Shown: positions 17,209 through 25,620, counted from the first letter of the stretch. The stretch: 50,084 nt of DNA from an uncultured Clostridia bacterium (GCA_958436475.1 CAUBKG010000005.1:1-50084); one strand, 5' to 3'. Program-made: numbers and translations. Notes: generated by a model from the sequence alone, not told the origin.

Positions 17209-17625
17209 TTACGCTTTGGCAGCCACATCGAAGATGCGGGTGGGAAGCTCAGATTCGTCTGCCGAAATGGTGAAAATAAAGCGGGTGTCGGAAAGCTCGG
17301 AAAGCTTGTTGACGGAAGCGATGAAATCCGCCAGGGCTTCATAATCCCTGCCGCCGATTTTGAGCGTTGCATCGATGCAGATATCGGTTACATCGTAGTT
17401 TGCAGCGCAAAGGCCGGACAGGAAGCCATAGAACTGGTCATAACCCGAAACGCCGTAAACATCGGTATCGATGAGGCGGGCCTGGTGAGAAATATCATAG
17501 GTGAGCTTGCGGCCCTTTTCAATGCAGAATACGTTGCCCTTGGAGGCTTCCACCGCAGCATTGACCATGTCGATCAGCTTTTTGGTTTTACCGGAGCCCT
17601 TATTTCCAATGATCAGAGATATCAT
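17209..17625 (-). CDS. Small P-loop ATPase-like protein
   Basis: A 138-residue protein with a clear Walker A, GNKGSGKT, at residues 7-14 (start MISLIIGNKGSGKTKK). A hydrophobic strand with ICIDA near residue 105 may be the Walker B. There is no membrane segment. Proteins of this type are widespread in Oscillospiraceae as ATP-binding proteins, sometimes mislabelled as PilT; I do not know a function. GGGAGATG precedes the ATG, 14 bp away from pgi's stop on the other side of a short spacer. It is transcribed after pgi in the same direction. Confidence 0.75.
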   Translation of the reverse strand: MISLIIGNKGSGKTKKLIDMVNAAVEASKGNVFCIEKGRKLTYDISHQARLIDTDVYGVSGYDQFYGFLSGLCAANYDVTDICIDATLKIGGRDYEALADFIASVNKLSELSDTRFIFTISADESELPTRIFDVAAKA

Positions 17626-17687
17626 AGCTGTTCATCTCCCAAAATGTATTTTATTTTTACCGCCCTCCGGCGGAATGAAAACTATCA

Positions 17688-19028
17688 TCAGAGGCCGAGG
17701 CGCTGCTCGAGCGCTTCTTTATCTGCTTCATAGCCGGGTTTGCCGAGAAGGGCGAACATATTCTTTTTATAGCTTTCCACCCCAGGCTGGTTGAAGGGGT
17801 TTACGCCCAGCATATAGCCGGAAACAGCGCAGGCCTTTTCAAAGAAATAGAAAAGATAGCCGAGATCCGCTTCGCTCGTGCCGTCCATCTCCAGGACGAG
17901 GTTCGGGACGCTGCCGTCCGTATGGGCGAGGATGGTGCCGAGGAATGCCTTATCGTTGACGTAAGACATGGTTTTGCCGGCCAGGAAATTGAGGCCGTCG
18001 CCATCGTTTGCGTCTTTTTCGATCACAACGTCCGCCGGGCTGCTGCCAAGATGGATCACCGTTTCGAACATCAGGCGGGCACCCTCCTGCACATACTGGC
18101 CGAGGGAATGCAGGTCGGTAGAATAGGTGGCGGAGGCGGGGAAAATGCCTTTGTTGTCTTTCCCTTCGCTTTCGCCGTACAGCTGCTTCCACCATTCGGC
18201 GATGAGGGTGAGGCGGGGCTCGTAGCTGATGAGCATTTCCGTCGTTTTGCCCTTACGCGCCAGGATGTTGCGCAGCGCCGCGTATTTATAGCAATCGTTT
18301 TTATCGGGATCGGGATCGCAGAGCTCTTGCTCCGCTTTCCTTGCGCCTTCCATGAGCCGGTCGATATCCGCGCCGCACACGGCGATGGGAAGAAGGCCTA
18401 CCGCGGTGAGCACGGAGAAACGGCCGCCGACGTCGTCTGGAATCACGAAGGTTTCATATCCCTGTTCTTCTGCAAGCTGTTTCAGGGTTCCGCGCGCTTT
18501 ATCGGTAGTGGCATAAATGCGCTTTTTCGCGCCTTCCCTGCCGTAACGCTTCTCGAGATAATCACGGAACACGCGGAAGGCGATAGCCGGCTCCGTGGTG
18601 GTGCCGGATTTGGAGATAACGTTGACCGAGACCTCCCTGCCTTCGCAGATTTCCAGCAGTTCCGCAAGAGCGGAGCCGCTGATGCTGTTGCCGGCGAAGA
18701 AGATATCCGGCGTGTTCTTTTTCCTGACGTTATAATTCGGAGATTGCAAAAACTCAATGGCCGCACGTGCGCCGAGATAAGAACCGCCGATGCCGATGAC
18801 GATGAGAATATCGGAATCGGACTGGATGCGCTTCGCCGCCGCCTTGATGCGTTCGAATTCTTCTTTATCGTAATTTGTGGGGAGATGAAGCCAGCCTAAA
18901 TAGTCGTTTCCGAGGCCGGTGCCCGCCGTCAGGGTTTCGTGGGCCGCCCGGACAGAAGCTTTCATTCCCTCCAGCTCGTGAGGTGCAACAAAGCCGGATA
19001 AGTATTTGTCGTTAAGCCTTAATGCCAT
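17688..19028 (-). CDS. pgi: Glucose-6-phosphate isomerase
   Basis: A 446-residue full-length phosphoglucose isomerase of the short Firmicutes type, interconverting glucose 6-phosphate and fructose 6-phosphate. Visible signatures are GIGGSYLGARA (about residue 80), VISKSGTTTEPA with the phosphate-binding SGTT (about 140), DDVGGRFSVLT with the catalytic region (about 200), and NPFNQPGVESYK near the C-terminus with the catalytic Lys. CTGGAGG precedes the ATG, and a good promoter lies 31 bp upstream. Confidence 0.96.
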   Translation of the reverse strand: MALRLNDKYLSGFVAPHELEGMKASVRAAHETLTAGTGLGNDYLGWLHLPTNYDKEEFERIKAAAKRIQSDSDILIVIGIGGSYLGARAAIEFLQSPNYNVRKKNTPDIFFAGNSISGSALAELLEICEGREVSVNVISKSGTTTEPAIAFRVFRDYLEKRYGREGAKKRIYATTDKARGTLKQLAEEQGYETFVIPDDVGGRFSVLTAVGLLPIAVCGADIDRLMEGARKAEQELCDPDPDKNDCYKYAALRNILARKGKTTEMLISYEPRLTLIAEWWKQLYGESEGKDNKGIFPASATYSTDLHSLGQYVQEGARLMFETVIHLGSSPADVVIEKDANDGDGLNFLAGKTMSYVNDKAFLGTILAHTDGSVPNLVLEMDGTSEADLGYLFYFFEKACAVSGYMLGVNPFNQPGVESYKKNMFALLGKPGYEADKEALEQRLGL

Positions 19029-19058
19029 TCTTTTGACCTCCAGTTCTTGTATACATCT

Positions 19059-19087
19059 ATATTAACTGATTACCCCGCTTTTTTCAA
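19059..19087 (-). promoter_or_regulatory. Promoter of pgi
   Basis: On the minus strand, TTGAAA (19082-19087) and TAATAT (19059-19064) with a 17-bp spacer, about 30 bp before the pgi start. Confidence 0.6.
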
Positions 19088-19104
19088 TACATGCGCAAAA
19101 ATAT

Positions 19105-20343
19105 TTACATTTTTACGAAATTCCACAAGATGTATTGCAGGGCCTTCCAGACTGTGAGCTCCGGGATATCCACCGCCGAAACGATCTTGTATTCCGCAAG
19201 CACCTCGCCGCCGGCGGAAAGCGTTACCCGGCCGACCTCATCCCCCCGCGCAACCGGCGCCTGCACCTCCGGCTCCATGGTGATTTCCTGTGTGATCTCC
19301 CCTTCCTTCCCCTTGGCGATCAGGATGGAAGAGGGCTGCTCCATTTCGAGCGGGACCTGCTTTTCCGTCCCTTTTTTCACCGGGACCTCGGGAAACTGGG
19401 TGGGGTCTACCTGCGGGGTGCACATCGACCAGTTGGCAAAGCCGTAATCGAGCAGCTTGCGCGCGCTGTTGAAACGGTCGTCGCTCGTCTCGCACCCCAT
19501 CACTACGGCGACGAGATGCACGCCGTCCCGCTCGGCCGTTGCGGAAAGGCAGGAGCCCGCTCCGCTGGTGGTGCCCGTTTTCAGTCCGGTGGTCCCCTTG
19601 TAAAAACGGACGAGTTTATTCGTGTTGACGAGCTCGGTCTTTCCGCCGCGCAGGGTATCCATCCATATCTTGCTGTATTCGCGGATGAGGTCGTGCTGGA
19701 TCAGGATGCGGGACATCACGGCGATATCGTTTGCCGAGGTCAGATGCCCGGCGGCATCGAGCCCCGTACAGTTCAAAAAGGTGGTGTCGTTCATGCCGAG
19801 CTCCGCCGCGCGGGCGTTCATCATGCCAACGAACGATTCCTCCGAGCCGGCCACATATTCGGCGAGGGCTGTGGCGGCGTCGTTCGCGGAGGCAACCGTG
19901 GCGGCCTTCAGCAGGTCGTTCACGCTCATCTGTTCGCCGGGCTCGAGCCAGATCTGCGAGCCGCCCATGGAAGCCGCGTGAGAGCTCACCTGCACCATAT
20001 CATCCAGGCCGATCTTGCCCGACTCCACCGCTTCCATCACGAGCAGAAGGGTCATGATCTTGGTAATGGAGGCGGGAGGAAGGGTTTCGTGGGAATTGTT
20101 TTCGTATAAGATCTTACCGGTGTAAACATCCATCAGGATAGCGGAACGCGCCTTGACCTCCAGCGCGCCCGCCGGTTCACCGGCTGTGGGAACGCTGGTT
20201 TCGTCATAATCGGGCAGCGGGTCGAACAGGTCGTCGCTCAAATACTCCGTTGCATAACGGTGTGTCATGCCGTCGTCGGAGGCAAGCACGCAGGTGGTGA
20301 GAAGCAATGCCGCAAGGAACACGCAGATCAGTTTTTTCAACAT
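19105..20343 (-). CDS. dacF: D-alanyl-D-alanine carboxypeptidase (DacF-type PBP)
   Basis: A 412-residue low-molecular-weight penicillin-binding protein that trims the terminal D-Ala from peptidoglycan stem peptides. The signal peptide MLKKLICVFLAALLL is followed by a peptidase S11 domain with SITK (SxxK nucleophile, about residue 83), SAN (SxN, about 145) and LKTGTTSGAG (KTG, about 248). A C-terminal beta domain ends in an amphipathic helix (LQYILWNFVKM) that should hold the protein on the membrane. The ATG at 20343 is chosen because it begins the signal peptide and GAGGGG precedes it. The symbol is by family resemblance; DacA/DacB-type roles cannot be separated. Confidence 0.9.
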   Translation of the reverse strand: MLKKLICVFLAALLLTTCVLASDDGMTHRYATEYLSDDLFDPLPDYDETSVPTAGEPAGALEVKARSAILMDVYTGKILYENNSHETLPPASITKIMTLLLVMEAVESGKIGLDDMVQVSSHAASMGGSQIWLEPGEQMSVNDLLKAATVASANDAATALAEYVAGSEESFVGMMNARAAELGMNDTTFLNCTGLDAAGHLTSANDIAVMSRILIQHDLIREYSKIWMDTLRGGKTELVNTNKLVRFYKGTTGLKTGTTSGAGSCLSATAERDGVHLVAVVMGCETSDDRFNSARKLLDYGFANWSMCTPQVDPTQFPEVPVKKGTEKQVPLEMEQPSSILIAKGKEGEITQEITMEPEVQAPVARGDEVGRVTLSAGGEVLAEYKIVSAVDIPELTVWKALQYILWNFVKM

Positions 20344-20442
20344 AATTTTGGCCCCTCTTCTTTCCGGCCCAGTCCCCCTGGATCGGGGCGCGGCCGCTAT
20401 AATACTCCATAAACTAATATGCACGCGCTTTCCTCAACATGC

Positions 20443-20481
20443 AAAAAGCCCCGCTTCCGACAGGCGAAAGCGGGGCTTTTT
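20443..20481. terminator. Terminator after the HPr-like gene
   Basis: AAAAAGCCCCGCTT (20443-20456) / AAGCGGGGCTTTTT (20468-20481), a perfect 14-bp stem with A- and T-runs. Confidence 0.85.
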
Positions 20482-20502
20482 GCGAAAACCGATGGATTTC
20501 GC

Positions 20503-20730
20503 TTAAACGAGAAACGGTTCGATTTCCTGCAGGAAGGAGCTGCCGTCCGGGCAATCCGCTTTCATGCAGATGGGCTTTGATAAATTGAGGCTGAAAATGC
20601 CCATGATCGATTTGGCGTTTACCACATACTTACCGGTATATAAATCAACGTCGAAATCATACTTACCGCAAATGTCGCAAAACGCTTTGACATCTTCGAT
20701 TTCTTTGAAAAGCACCTTGAGTTCCTGCAT
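20503..20730 (-). CDS. HPr-like protein lacking the phosphorylatable histidine
   Basis: A 75-residue protein of the PTS HPr fold. The segment VVNAKSIMGIFSLNLS matches the HPr region around regulatory Ser46 (KSIMG). The HPr active-site loop (GLHARPA, His15) is absent; that region reads FKEIEDVKAF. It therefore cannot carry the PTS phosphate on His15, but could still be a substrate of an HPr kinase-like enzyme or act as a regulator in the way of Bacillus Crh. It has its own promoter and terminator. GGAGGG lies upstream of the ATG. Confidence 0.75.
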   Translation of the reverse strand: MQELKVLFKEIEDVKAFCDICGKYDFDVDLYTGKYVVNAKSIMGIFSLNLSKPICMKADCPDGSSFLQEIEPFLV

Positions 20731-20764
20731 CGCTGATCCCTCCGCAGTAAAAAATATACTTTAG

Positions 20765-20792
20765 ATTATACTATTTTGCAGAAAAACGTCAA
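20765..20792 (-). promoter_or_regulatory. Promoter of the HPr-like gene
   Basis: TTGACG (20787-20792) and TATAAT (20765-20770) on the minus strand, 16 bp apart, divergent from the mtaB promoter. Confidence 0.7.
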
Positions 20793-20810
20793 GTCCCACT
20801 TTTGCGGGAA

Positions 20811-20839
20811 TTGAATTTCTTTCTTTTGTCCGGTATAAT
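20811..20839 (+). promoter_or_regulatory. Promoter of mtaB
   Basis: TTGAAT (20811-20816) and TATAAT (20834-20839) with a 17-bp spacer. GGAGGT (20858-20863) and the TTG start follow. Confidence 0.72.
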
Positions 20840-20869
20840 GAAAAAAACGTATCGTGCGGAGGTGTTTCT

Positions 20870-22159
20870 TTGAAAGCGGCTTTTCTGACGCTTGGATGCA
20901 AAGTGAATCAATACGAAACGGAAGTAATGGCGGAACAGCTCCGGGCAAACGGTTACGAAATCGTTCCGGCGGAAGATGCGCCGGATGTTCTCGTGCTCAA
21001 TTCCTGCACGGTAACGGAGGAAAGTAGCCGCAAGGCTCGCCAGCTTCTGCGGCGGTACCGCAGGCTTCTTCCAGACGCTGTGCTCGTGCTGACCGGGTGT
21101 ATGCCGCAGGCGTTCCCGGAACAAGCCGGGGCCCTTTCCGAAGCAGACATCGTGCTCGGCAATACCCGCCGGGCAGAGCTGCTCCCGGCGGTGGTGGAAT
21201 TCCTCAGCCGGCGCGAGCGCATCCTCCGTATTGCCCCGCACGAAGCAGGCGAAGCGTTTGAGCGCAGCGTGATCTCCGGTTTTTCCGGCCACACCCGCGC
21301 ATTTCTGAAAATTGAGGACGGCTGCAACCGCTTCTGCTCTTACTGTATCATTCCCTACGCGCGGGGACGCGTGCGCTCCAAGCCCATGGAAGATATCCGC
21401 CGGGAAGCCTCTCTTCTCGCCGGAATGGGGTTTCGGGAAATCGTGCTGGTGGGAATCAACCTCTCGGCCTTTGGGAGTGAACGCAGCGAAACGCTTGTGG
21501 ACGCGGTGGAGGAAGTGGGCCGTGTGGAAGGGATTTCCCGCATCCGTCTCGGCTCTTTGGAGCCCGACCTACTCACCGGAGAAGTGATCGCACGCCTCTC
21601 GCGCATTCCCGCCTTCTGCCCCCAGTTCCACCTTTCCCTGCAAAGCGGGTGCGACGAGACCCTTCGCCGCATGAATCGCCGGTATGACGCGGCGTTTTAC
21701 CGCGGCATTGTGGAAAGCATCCGGGCAAGCTTTGAAAATCCTGCTGTTACCACCGATATCATGGTCGGTTTTCCCGGGGAAACCGAGGAAGAATTCCGCG
21801 CTTCCCTCCGGTTTGCAGAAGAAATCTCCTTTGCAAGGGCGCATGTTTTTTCCTATTCCGTGCGTCCGGGCACCCGCGCCGCCGATTTGGAAGGCCAGGT
21901 TCCGGGACATGTGAAAGCCGAACGCAGCCGCCGGATGATCGAGCTTACCGCCCGCACCCGGCTTACGTTTCTCCGCGCCCAGGAAGGGAGGGTATGTTCC
22001 GTTCTGTTTGAGCAGCCCGCGGTAGACGGAACCCTCGAAGGATACACGGAAAACTACACGCCCGTCCGCGTTCCGGCGCCGGAAACGCTCTGCGGGCAAA
22101 CGGCGGATGTGAGGATCACCTCCGCGGAAGACGATTTCTGCCGCGGCGAGCTGGTTTGA
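20870..22159 (+). CDS. mtaB: tRNA t6A37 methylthiotransferase
   Basis: A 429-residue methylthiotransferase that adds a methylthio group to t6A at position 37 of ANN-reading tRNAs. The N-terminal UPF0004 domain begins FLTLGCKVNQYET with the first cluster Cys; further ligands are NSCTVT and TGCMPQ. The radical SAM motif is CNRFCSYC, near residue 150, followed by IPYARGRVRSKP. A C-terminal TRAM-like region closes the protein. The KVNQYE form after the first Cys separates MtaB from MiaB and RimO. Translation starts at TTG with GGAGGT seven bases before it. Monocistronic. Confidence 0.95.
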   Translation: MKAAFLTLGCKVNQYETEVMAEQLRANGYEIVPAEDAPDVLVLNSCTVTEESSRKARQLLRRYRRLLPDAVLVLTGCMPQAFPEQAGALSEADIVLGNTRRAELLPAVVEFLSRRERILRIAPHEAGEAFERSVISGFSGHTRAFLKIEDGCNRFCSYCIIPYARGRVRSKPMEDIRREASLLAGMGFREIVLVGINLSAFGSERSETLVDAVEEVGRVEGISRIRLGSLEPDLLTGEVIARLSRIPAFCPQFHLSLQSGCDETLRRMNRRYDAAFYRGIVESIRASFENPAVTTDIMVGFPGETEEEFRASLRFAEEISFARAHVFSYSVRPGTRAADLEGQVPGHVKAERSRRMIELTARTRLTFLRAQEGRVCSVLFEQPAVDGTLEGYTENYTPVRVPAPETLCGQTADVRITSAEDDFCRGELV

Positions 22160-22187
22160 TAAAAGAAATTCTGAAAGGATTATGATA

Positions 22188-22231
22188 GGGCCGTTTGCAG
22201 GTGCACACTGCAAACGGCCCTGTTCTTTTTT
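22188..22231 (+). terminator. Terminator of mtaB
   Basis: GGGCCGTTTGCAG (22188-22200) / CTGCAAACGGCCC (22208-22220), followed by TGTTCTTTTTT. A perfect 13-bp stem. Confidence 0.88.
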
Positions 22232-22238
22232 GCGCGTT

Positions 22239-22421
22239 TTACCGCTGTTCTTCGGAATACGGCCCGTAAAAGCAATTGGAACAGCCGCCCCGTGTGCGGT
22301 CGCATTCATGGGCGTGCAGGCAGGAGGTTACCCGCTCCCCGCCTTCCGCTCGTTCCAGCTCCACAAATACGTTTTTCTTCACGATGTGGCAATAGCGCTC
22401 CTGGGTTTCCCAAGAATTCAT
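22239..22421 (-). CDS. Small cysteine-rich protein, unknown function
   Basis: A 60-residue protein with five Cys and several His residues. CLHAHECDRTRGGCSNC in its second half looks like a metal site, though not a named one. It is soluble, without signal peptide. AAGGGAGAAG precedes the ATG, and it sits alone on the minus strand between mtaB and the yaaL-bofA pair. I do not recognise the family. Confidence 0.6.
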   Translation of the reverse strand: MNSWETQERYCHIVKKNVFVELERAEGGERVTSCLHAHECDRTRGGCSNCFYGPYSEEQR

Positions 22422-22589
22422 AGCTTCTTCTCCCTTGTAATCGATTTTATTCCGGCTCAGGCTCTGCTTATAACGCGTCCATTTTCCTATCCTATTCGTT
22501 TCCCCCTGAAAATGTTTCCGTTTTCATGCATAAGACAAGTCATATTTGCCCAAAACTATAACATAGACTTTTCTAGAAAGGCGGTTATC

Positions 22590-22877
22590 ATGATGGAAGG
22601 CGTTTTAAAGACAGCTTTACAACTGGTCGGATTCAATACACAGGCTCAAAAGAAGGAAAACAGCAGGCTCCTGCGCGAAATCAAGGAAACCAGCGGATGG
22701 ATCCGCACACTGGAGCAGTCCTTCGAGCTGCAGAGCGATCCCGATCTGATCGAGGCCTGCATTTATGAAATCAATGCAAACAAAGCCCGTTATCGCCATC
22801 TTCTGAAGCAAGCGAAGCGCGAAGGAATAAGCTGCACGGCAGAACCGGAATACCGCCTGCGAAGGAGTGTGGGATAA
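22590..22877 (+). CDS. yaaL: YaaL/DUF2508 family protein
   Basis: A 95-residue, mostly helical, charged protein. The segment DPDLIEACIYEINANKARYRHLLKQAK is the YaaL/DUF2508 core, shown here by its key residues EINA and YRHLLKQAK. In Bacilli and Clostridia yaaL lies between recR and bofA; here bofA follows directly but recR is not upstream. No biochemical function is established for the family. AAAGGCGG precedes the tandem ATG codons at 22590 and 22593. Confidence 0.75.
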   Translation: MMEGVLKTALQLVGFNTQAQKKENSRLLREIKETSGWIRTLEQSFELQSDPDLIEACIYEINANKARYRHLLKQAKREGISCTAEPEYRLRRSVG

Positions 22878-22904
22878 GTTGGGATAGACATCGCAATCTA
22901 TATT

Positions 22905-23132
22905 GTGCTCGGTATCTGCGCGATTATTCTTCTGGTTGGATTGTTCAAAACGCGCAGGCCGGTAGGCAGCCTGTTTGCTTCCTGCCTGCAGGGCGGTATC
23001 GCCTACACGGCGATCGCCCTTACATCGACCATGACGGGAATTTCCATCGGAATCAATCTTTACTCCCTCATCACTTCCCTGATTCTCGGAATTCCCGGTG
23101 TGATCCTCATGCTGATCGTTCCTTTTCTATAG
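22905..23132 (+). CDS. bofA: BofA-family membrane protein (pro-sigma-K processing regulator)
   Basis: A 75-residue hydrophobic protein with two or three membrane segments and the family ending (LGIPGVILMLIVPFL). In Bacillus, BofA holds the SpoIVFB protease inactive in the outer forespore membrane so that pro-sigma-K is cut only on signal; its presence hints at a sporulating ancestry. The start is uncertain. GTG at 22905 is the first ordinary start codon in frame but lacks a good ribosome site and would remove residues that look homologous (about nine codons from 22878). AAGGAG lies far upstream (22862). The out-of-frame TTG at 22879 meets a stop after two codons. Confidence 0.75.
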   Translation: MLGICAIILLVGLFKTRRPVGSLFASCLQGGIAYTAIALTSTMTGISIGINLYSLITSLILGIPGVILMLIVPFL

Positions 23133-23225
23133 AAAGAGAACGGCACATATCGAAAAATCCATCGAAAGGGCGGAGCTCTGCAAGGAAGCAGATGCGGCCC
23201 TAACGGTGGATTTTTTCACGCAAAA

Positions 23226-23267
23226 GCCCTGTGCACCGGCTGATGAAGCCTGTGCACAGGGCCTTTT
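23226..23267. terminator. Bidirectional terminator between bofA and the surface-protein gene
   Basis: GCCCTGTGCAC (23226-23236) / GTGCACAGGGC (23252-23262), with AAAA before and TTTT after. A second weaker dyad (23153-23164 with 23204-23216, TGGATTTTTT) lies just upstream. Confidence 0.75.
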
Positions 23268-23296
23268 ATTCGTTTATCTGAGGGTGTGGAAAACGA

Positions 23297-24262
23297 TTAC
23301 TCGTTATCCTTATCGTTGCCGTCGTCCTTCGGCGTGGTATCTTCCTTCGGAGCATCCGCTTCCTCGGTGGGATCCTTTTTCTTCTTCATGACATAGTATA
23401 CGATGCCTGCAATGCCGAGGAGCACTACGAGGCCTGCCAGAACGAAGAAAATGACCTTCGCAGTATCCACAGGCTCGCCCTTATTGCCGTCGTCCGCAGC
23501 GGGGGCAGAAGTAGCTTCCGGAGCGGAGGTAGCCGCTTCGTCCTTCGGCTCTGTGGTCTTCTCTACCTTAGCTTCAGTAGTCTTTTCCTCATCACCGCCG
23601 GCAGGAGCCGCAGAATCGTCCGGTACAGCGTCCGGCGTGGTGGAGAGGTAAATGTTGTTGATGTAAACGGTTCCGGGAGTATCCCCGTTAAAATTGACAT
23701 GGAGCGCGAGGAAGGTCTTCTCCATTTTGCCCATCGGGGCGTTGTCTTCCGCCTGGATCAGAAGCTCGGAGGTATCCATATCGATCGCGATCTTCTTATA
23801 TTCGGTGGTGATGGCCGGAGCCGCGCCGTCCGCCGTTTTGAAGTTTACGAGGTCGTTGCCGCAAACGCCGTTGTCCGCATAGACGCCGGTGCCGTCGCCA
23901 AAGCCTAAGTACATGCCTTTTTCTTCCCCGCCGGCAGCGCCTTTGATATCAAACACAAGGTACTTATACTGTGTAGCGTCCATGCTGACGCCCAAGGCAA
24001 ACCAGCCATCCTTCTGGTAATCGATCTTCACCGCGCCGTCAACCATTTCGGTTTTGGCCTGGCCGTTTCCGTTATACCAAAAGATAGCGCCGCCGTTGTT
24101 GGTCATGATCGACTTATCCTTGAGCGTGTCACGGTTGAAGTCGTCGATCAGGAAGGTCTGCTCCGTCTTGGTGCCCGGAACCGCAAATACGGCAACGGAC
24201 ATGACGGAAAGCGCCAGCAGAAGTGCCAGAAGCACCGCCAGAACGCGTCTGGTCTGTTTCAT
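23297..24262 (-). CDS. Secreted, membrane-anchored beta-rich surface protein
   Basis: A 321-residue protein with a signal peptide (basic start, hydrophobic core, VFAVPG cleavage region near residue 28) and an extracellular domain to about residue 210. Its pattern (FLIDDFNRD, WFALGVSMD, YLVFDIKG, VYINNIYLS) resembles carbohydrate-binding jelly-roll domains of glycan-binding proteins. A Thr/Glu/Ala/Pro-rich linker (about 215-270) leads to one membrane helix (about 272-297), KKKK and an acidic cytoplasmic tail. Glycan binding is inferred from fold-like features only. GGGGGAAA precedes the ATG. Neighbour 24469-25620 has the same signal-domain-linker-helix-KKKK design. Confidence 0.75.
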   Translation of the reverse strand: MKQTRRVLAVLLALLLALSVMSVAVFAVPGTKTEQTFLIDDFNRDTLKDKSIMTNNGGAIFWYNGNGQAKTEMVDGAVKIDYQKDGWFALGVSMDATQYKYLVFDIKGAAGGEEKGMYLGFGDGTGVYADNGVCGNDLVNFKTADGAAPAITTEYKKIAIDMDTSELLIQAEDNAPMGKMEKTFLALHVNFNGDTPGTVYINNIYLSTTPDAVPDDSAAPAGGDEEKTTEAKVEKTTEPKDEAATSAPEATSAPAADDGNKGEPVDTAKVIFFVLAGLVVLLGIAGIVYYVMKKKKDPTEEADAPKEDTTPKDDGNDKDNE

Positions 24263-24334
24263 GAAAATTTCCCCCTATAAAATAATGTAAAAAAGGTTCC
24301 GCACACAGTTATGCACTATGTGAAATCTTAATAA

Positions 24335-24363
24335 ATTATATACAAACACGCGTTGTTTTTCAA
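24335..24363 (-). promoter_or_regulatory. Promoter of the surface-protein gene
   Basis: TTGAAA (24358-24363) and TATAAT (24335-24340) on the minus strand with a 17-bp spacer, about 73 bp before the start. Confidence 0.7.
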
Positions 24364-24468
24364 GTGATTTTTAAAATGTGCCCGAAAAAACACGCTGTTT
24401 TTTCGATTTTCTCCAAAAAAGCGCCGCGTGCTTCCTGGCAGGGAACGGACCGGTTCATTTTCGCCCGC

Positions 24469-25620
24469 TTATTTCTTCTTTTTCGAAATCGCGGTTGTAA
24501 TGATGATAACGGCCACCATCACGGCAACGAGGCCAAGAATCCAATAAACCGTGCCGCCGTCCACGCCGGTATCGGCGCTGCGGACAAGGGTCTCCTCCCC
24601 GGTGGTTTCTTCCACAGCTTCCGTGGTGCCCATCGGCTGCGGGCCGGCATCCTTCGCCAGCGCCGCCCAGACTGTTTCTCCCCGGGAAACATCGCACAGA
24701 GCCATAATGGCCTGATAGGTGCTCATATCATCGGGAGCCGGAAACCAATCGCTCGGTGTTTCGCGGTAAGTGATATCGTACCAGAAGCCGCCGTTATCCG
24801 GATCCTGATTGGAAAGAAGCGCATCGACCGGCGTTTTTCCGCCGCGGCTGTAAGCTTGCGACTGCACATCCTCCCCTGCCGCCACGAGGCCCATGATGGC
24901 GTATGCCTGCGAGCAGGTGTTGGCCGTATCCCACTGGCCGCGCCCCACAAAGAAGGCGTTTTCATCCATGCAGCCGCGCAGGAATTCGACCGCCTGCGCG
25001 AGCGCCTGCTCCACTCCTTCGGCGGAGCGGTTGAGGGCCAGCGCCTCCATCGCCATGCCGGTAAAATCGATTTCACCGGTGGCTCCGCCGTAGCTGTTCC
25101 AGCCGTTGTCCGCCGTGCGGGAAGCGATGAGATTCTCCAGCGCCGGGGCAAGCGAGCCCTTTTCGCCGGCAACGCTCAGCGCGACGATGGACCAGACATT
25201 GTCCGCCGGATAGGCCGGCCCTAAAGCGCTCGGGAAGGTGCCGTCCGCCTGCATGCGGGCGGCAAGCTCGGAAACGAGGTTTCGCCCTTCAAAGCTTCTC
25301 GGGTCTTTTTTAAGCAGATATTGCCCCAAAACCGCCTTGGCAAGCTCCGCGCTCGAGGTTTCCGCCGTCAGCCGGCTGCTTTCATAAACCGGCTGTAAAA
25401 AGGAAAACGCTTCGTCTGCCAGCTTTCCCGTGCCCGAAAGGCAGGCGAGGTGCCAGAGGTCGGCAGAGAGGGAGCCGTCTTCAAAATCCCCTTTGAGGGA
25501 GGCTGCATAATATTCCATGGCGCAGTCCGCAGGGGACGCGGCGGCAGACACCGCCGCCGGCAGGCTGAAAAACAGCACTGCCGTGAGAAACGCCGCCAAA
25601 ACTCTTTTTTTCAACTTCAT
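24469..25620 (-). CDS. Secreted, membrane-anchored alpha-toroid (prenyltransferase/terpene-cyclase-like) protein
   Basis: A 383-residue exported protein: signal peptide to about residue 27, then repeated helical pairs of the alpha/alpha-toroid type seen in terpene cyclases, prenyltransferases and transcobalamin-like proteins. Repeat signatures are DGTFPSALG, DNGWNSYGG and DPDNGGFWYD. The family's catalytic acid motifs are not visible, so it is more likely a binding or scaffold module. A short Thr/Glu-rich linker leads to a C-terminal membrane helix (about 352-378) and KKKK. It lies 29 bp from the phosphohexomutase gene, which is upstream in the same direction. Confidence 0.7.
   Translation of the reverse strand: MKLKKRVLAAFLTAVLFFSLPAAVSAAASPADCAMEYYAASLKGDFEDGSLSADLWHLACLSGTGKLADEAFSFLQPVYESSRLTAETSSAELAKAVLGQYLLKKDPRSFEGRNLVSELAARMQADGTFPSALGPAYPADNVWSIVALSVAGEKGSLAPALENLIASRTADNGWNSYGGATGEIDFTGMAMEALALNRSAEGVEQALAQAVEFLRGCMDENAFFVGRGQWDTANTCSQAYAIMGLVAAGEDVQSQAYSRGGKTPVDALLSNQDPDNGGFWYDITYRETPSDWFPAPDDMSTYQAIMALCDVSRGETVWAALAKDAGPQPMGTTEAVEETTGEETLVRSADTGVDGGTVYWILGLVAVMVAVIIITTAISKKKK

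Noticed and set aside
22879..22887. TTG at 22879 as the bofA start
   Set aside because: As written it reads TTG GGA TAG and stops at once; it would work only with an added base.
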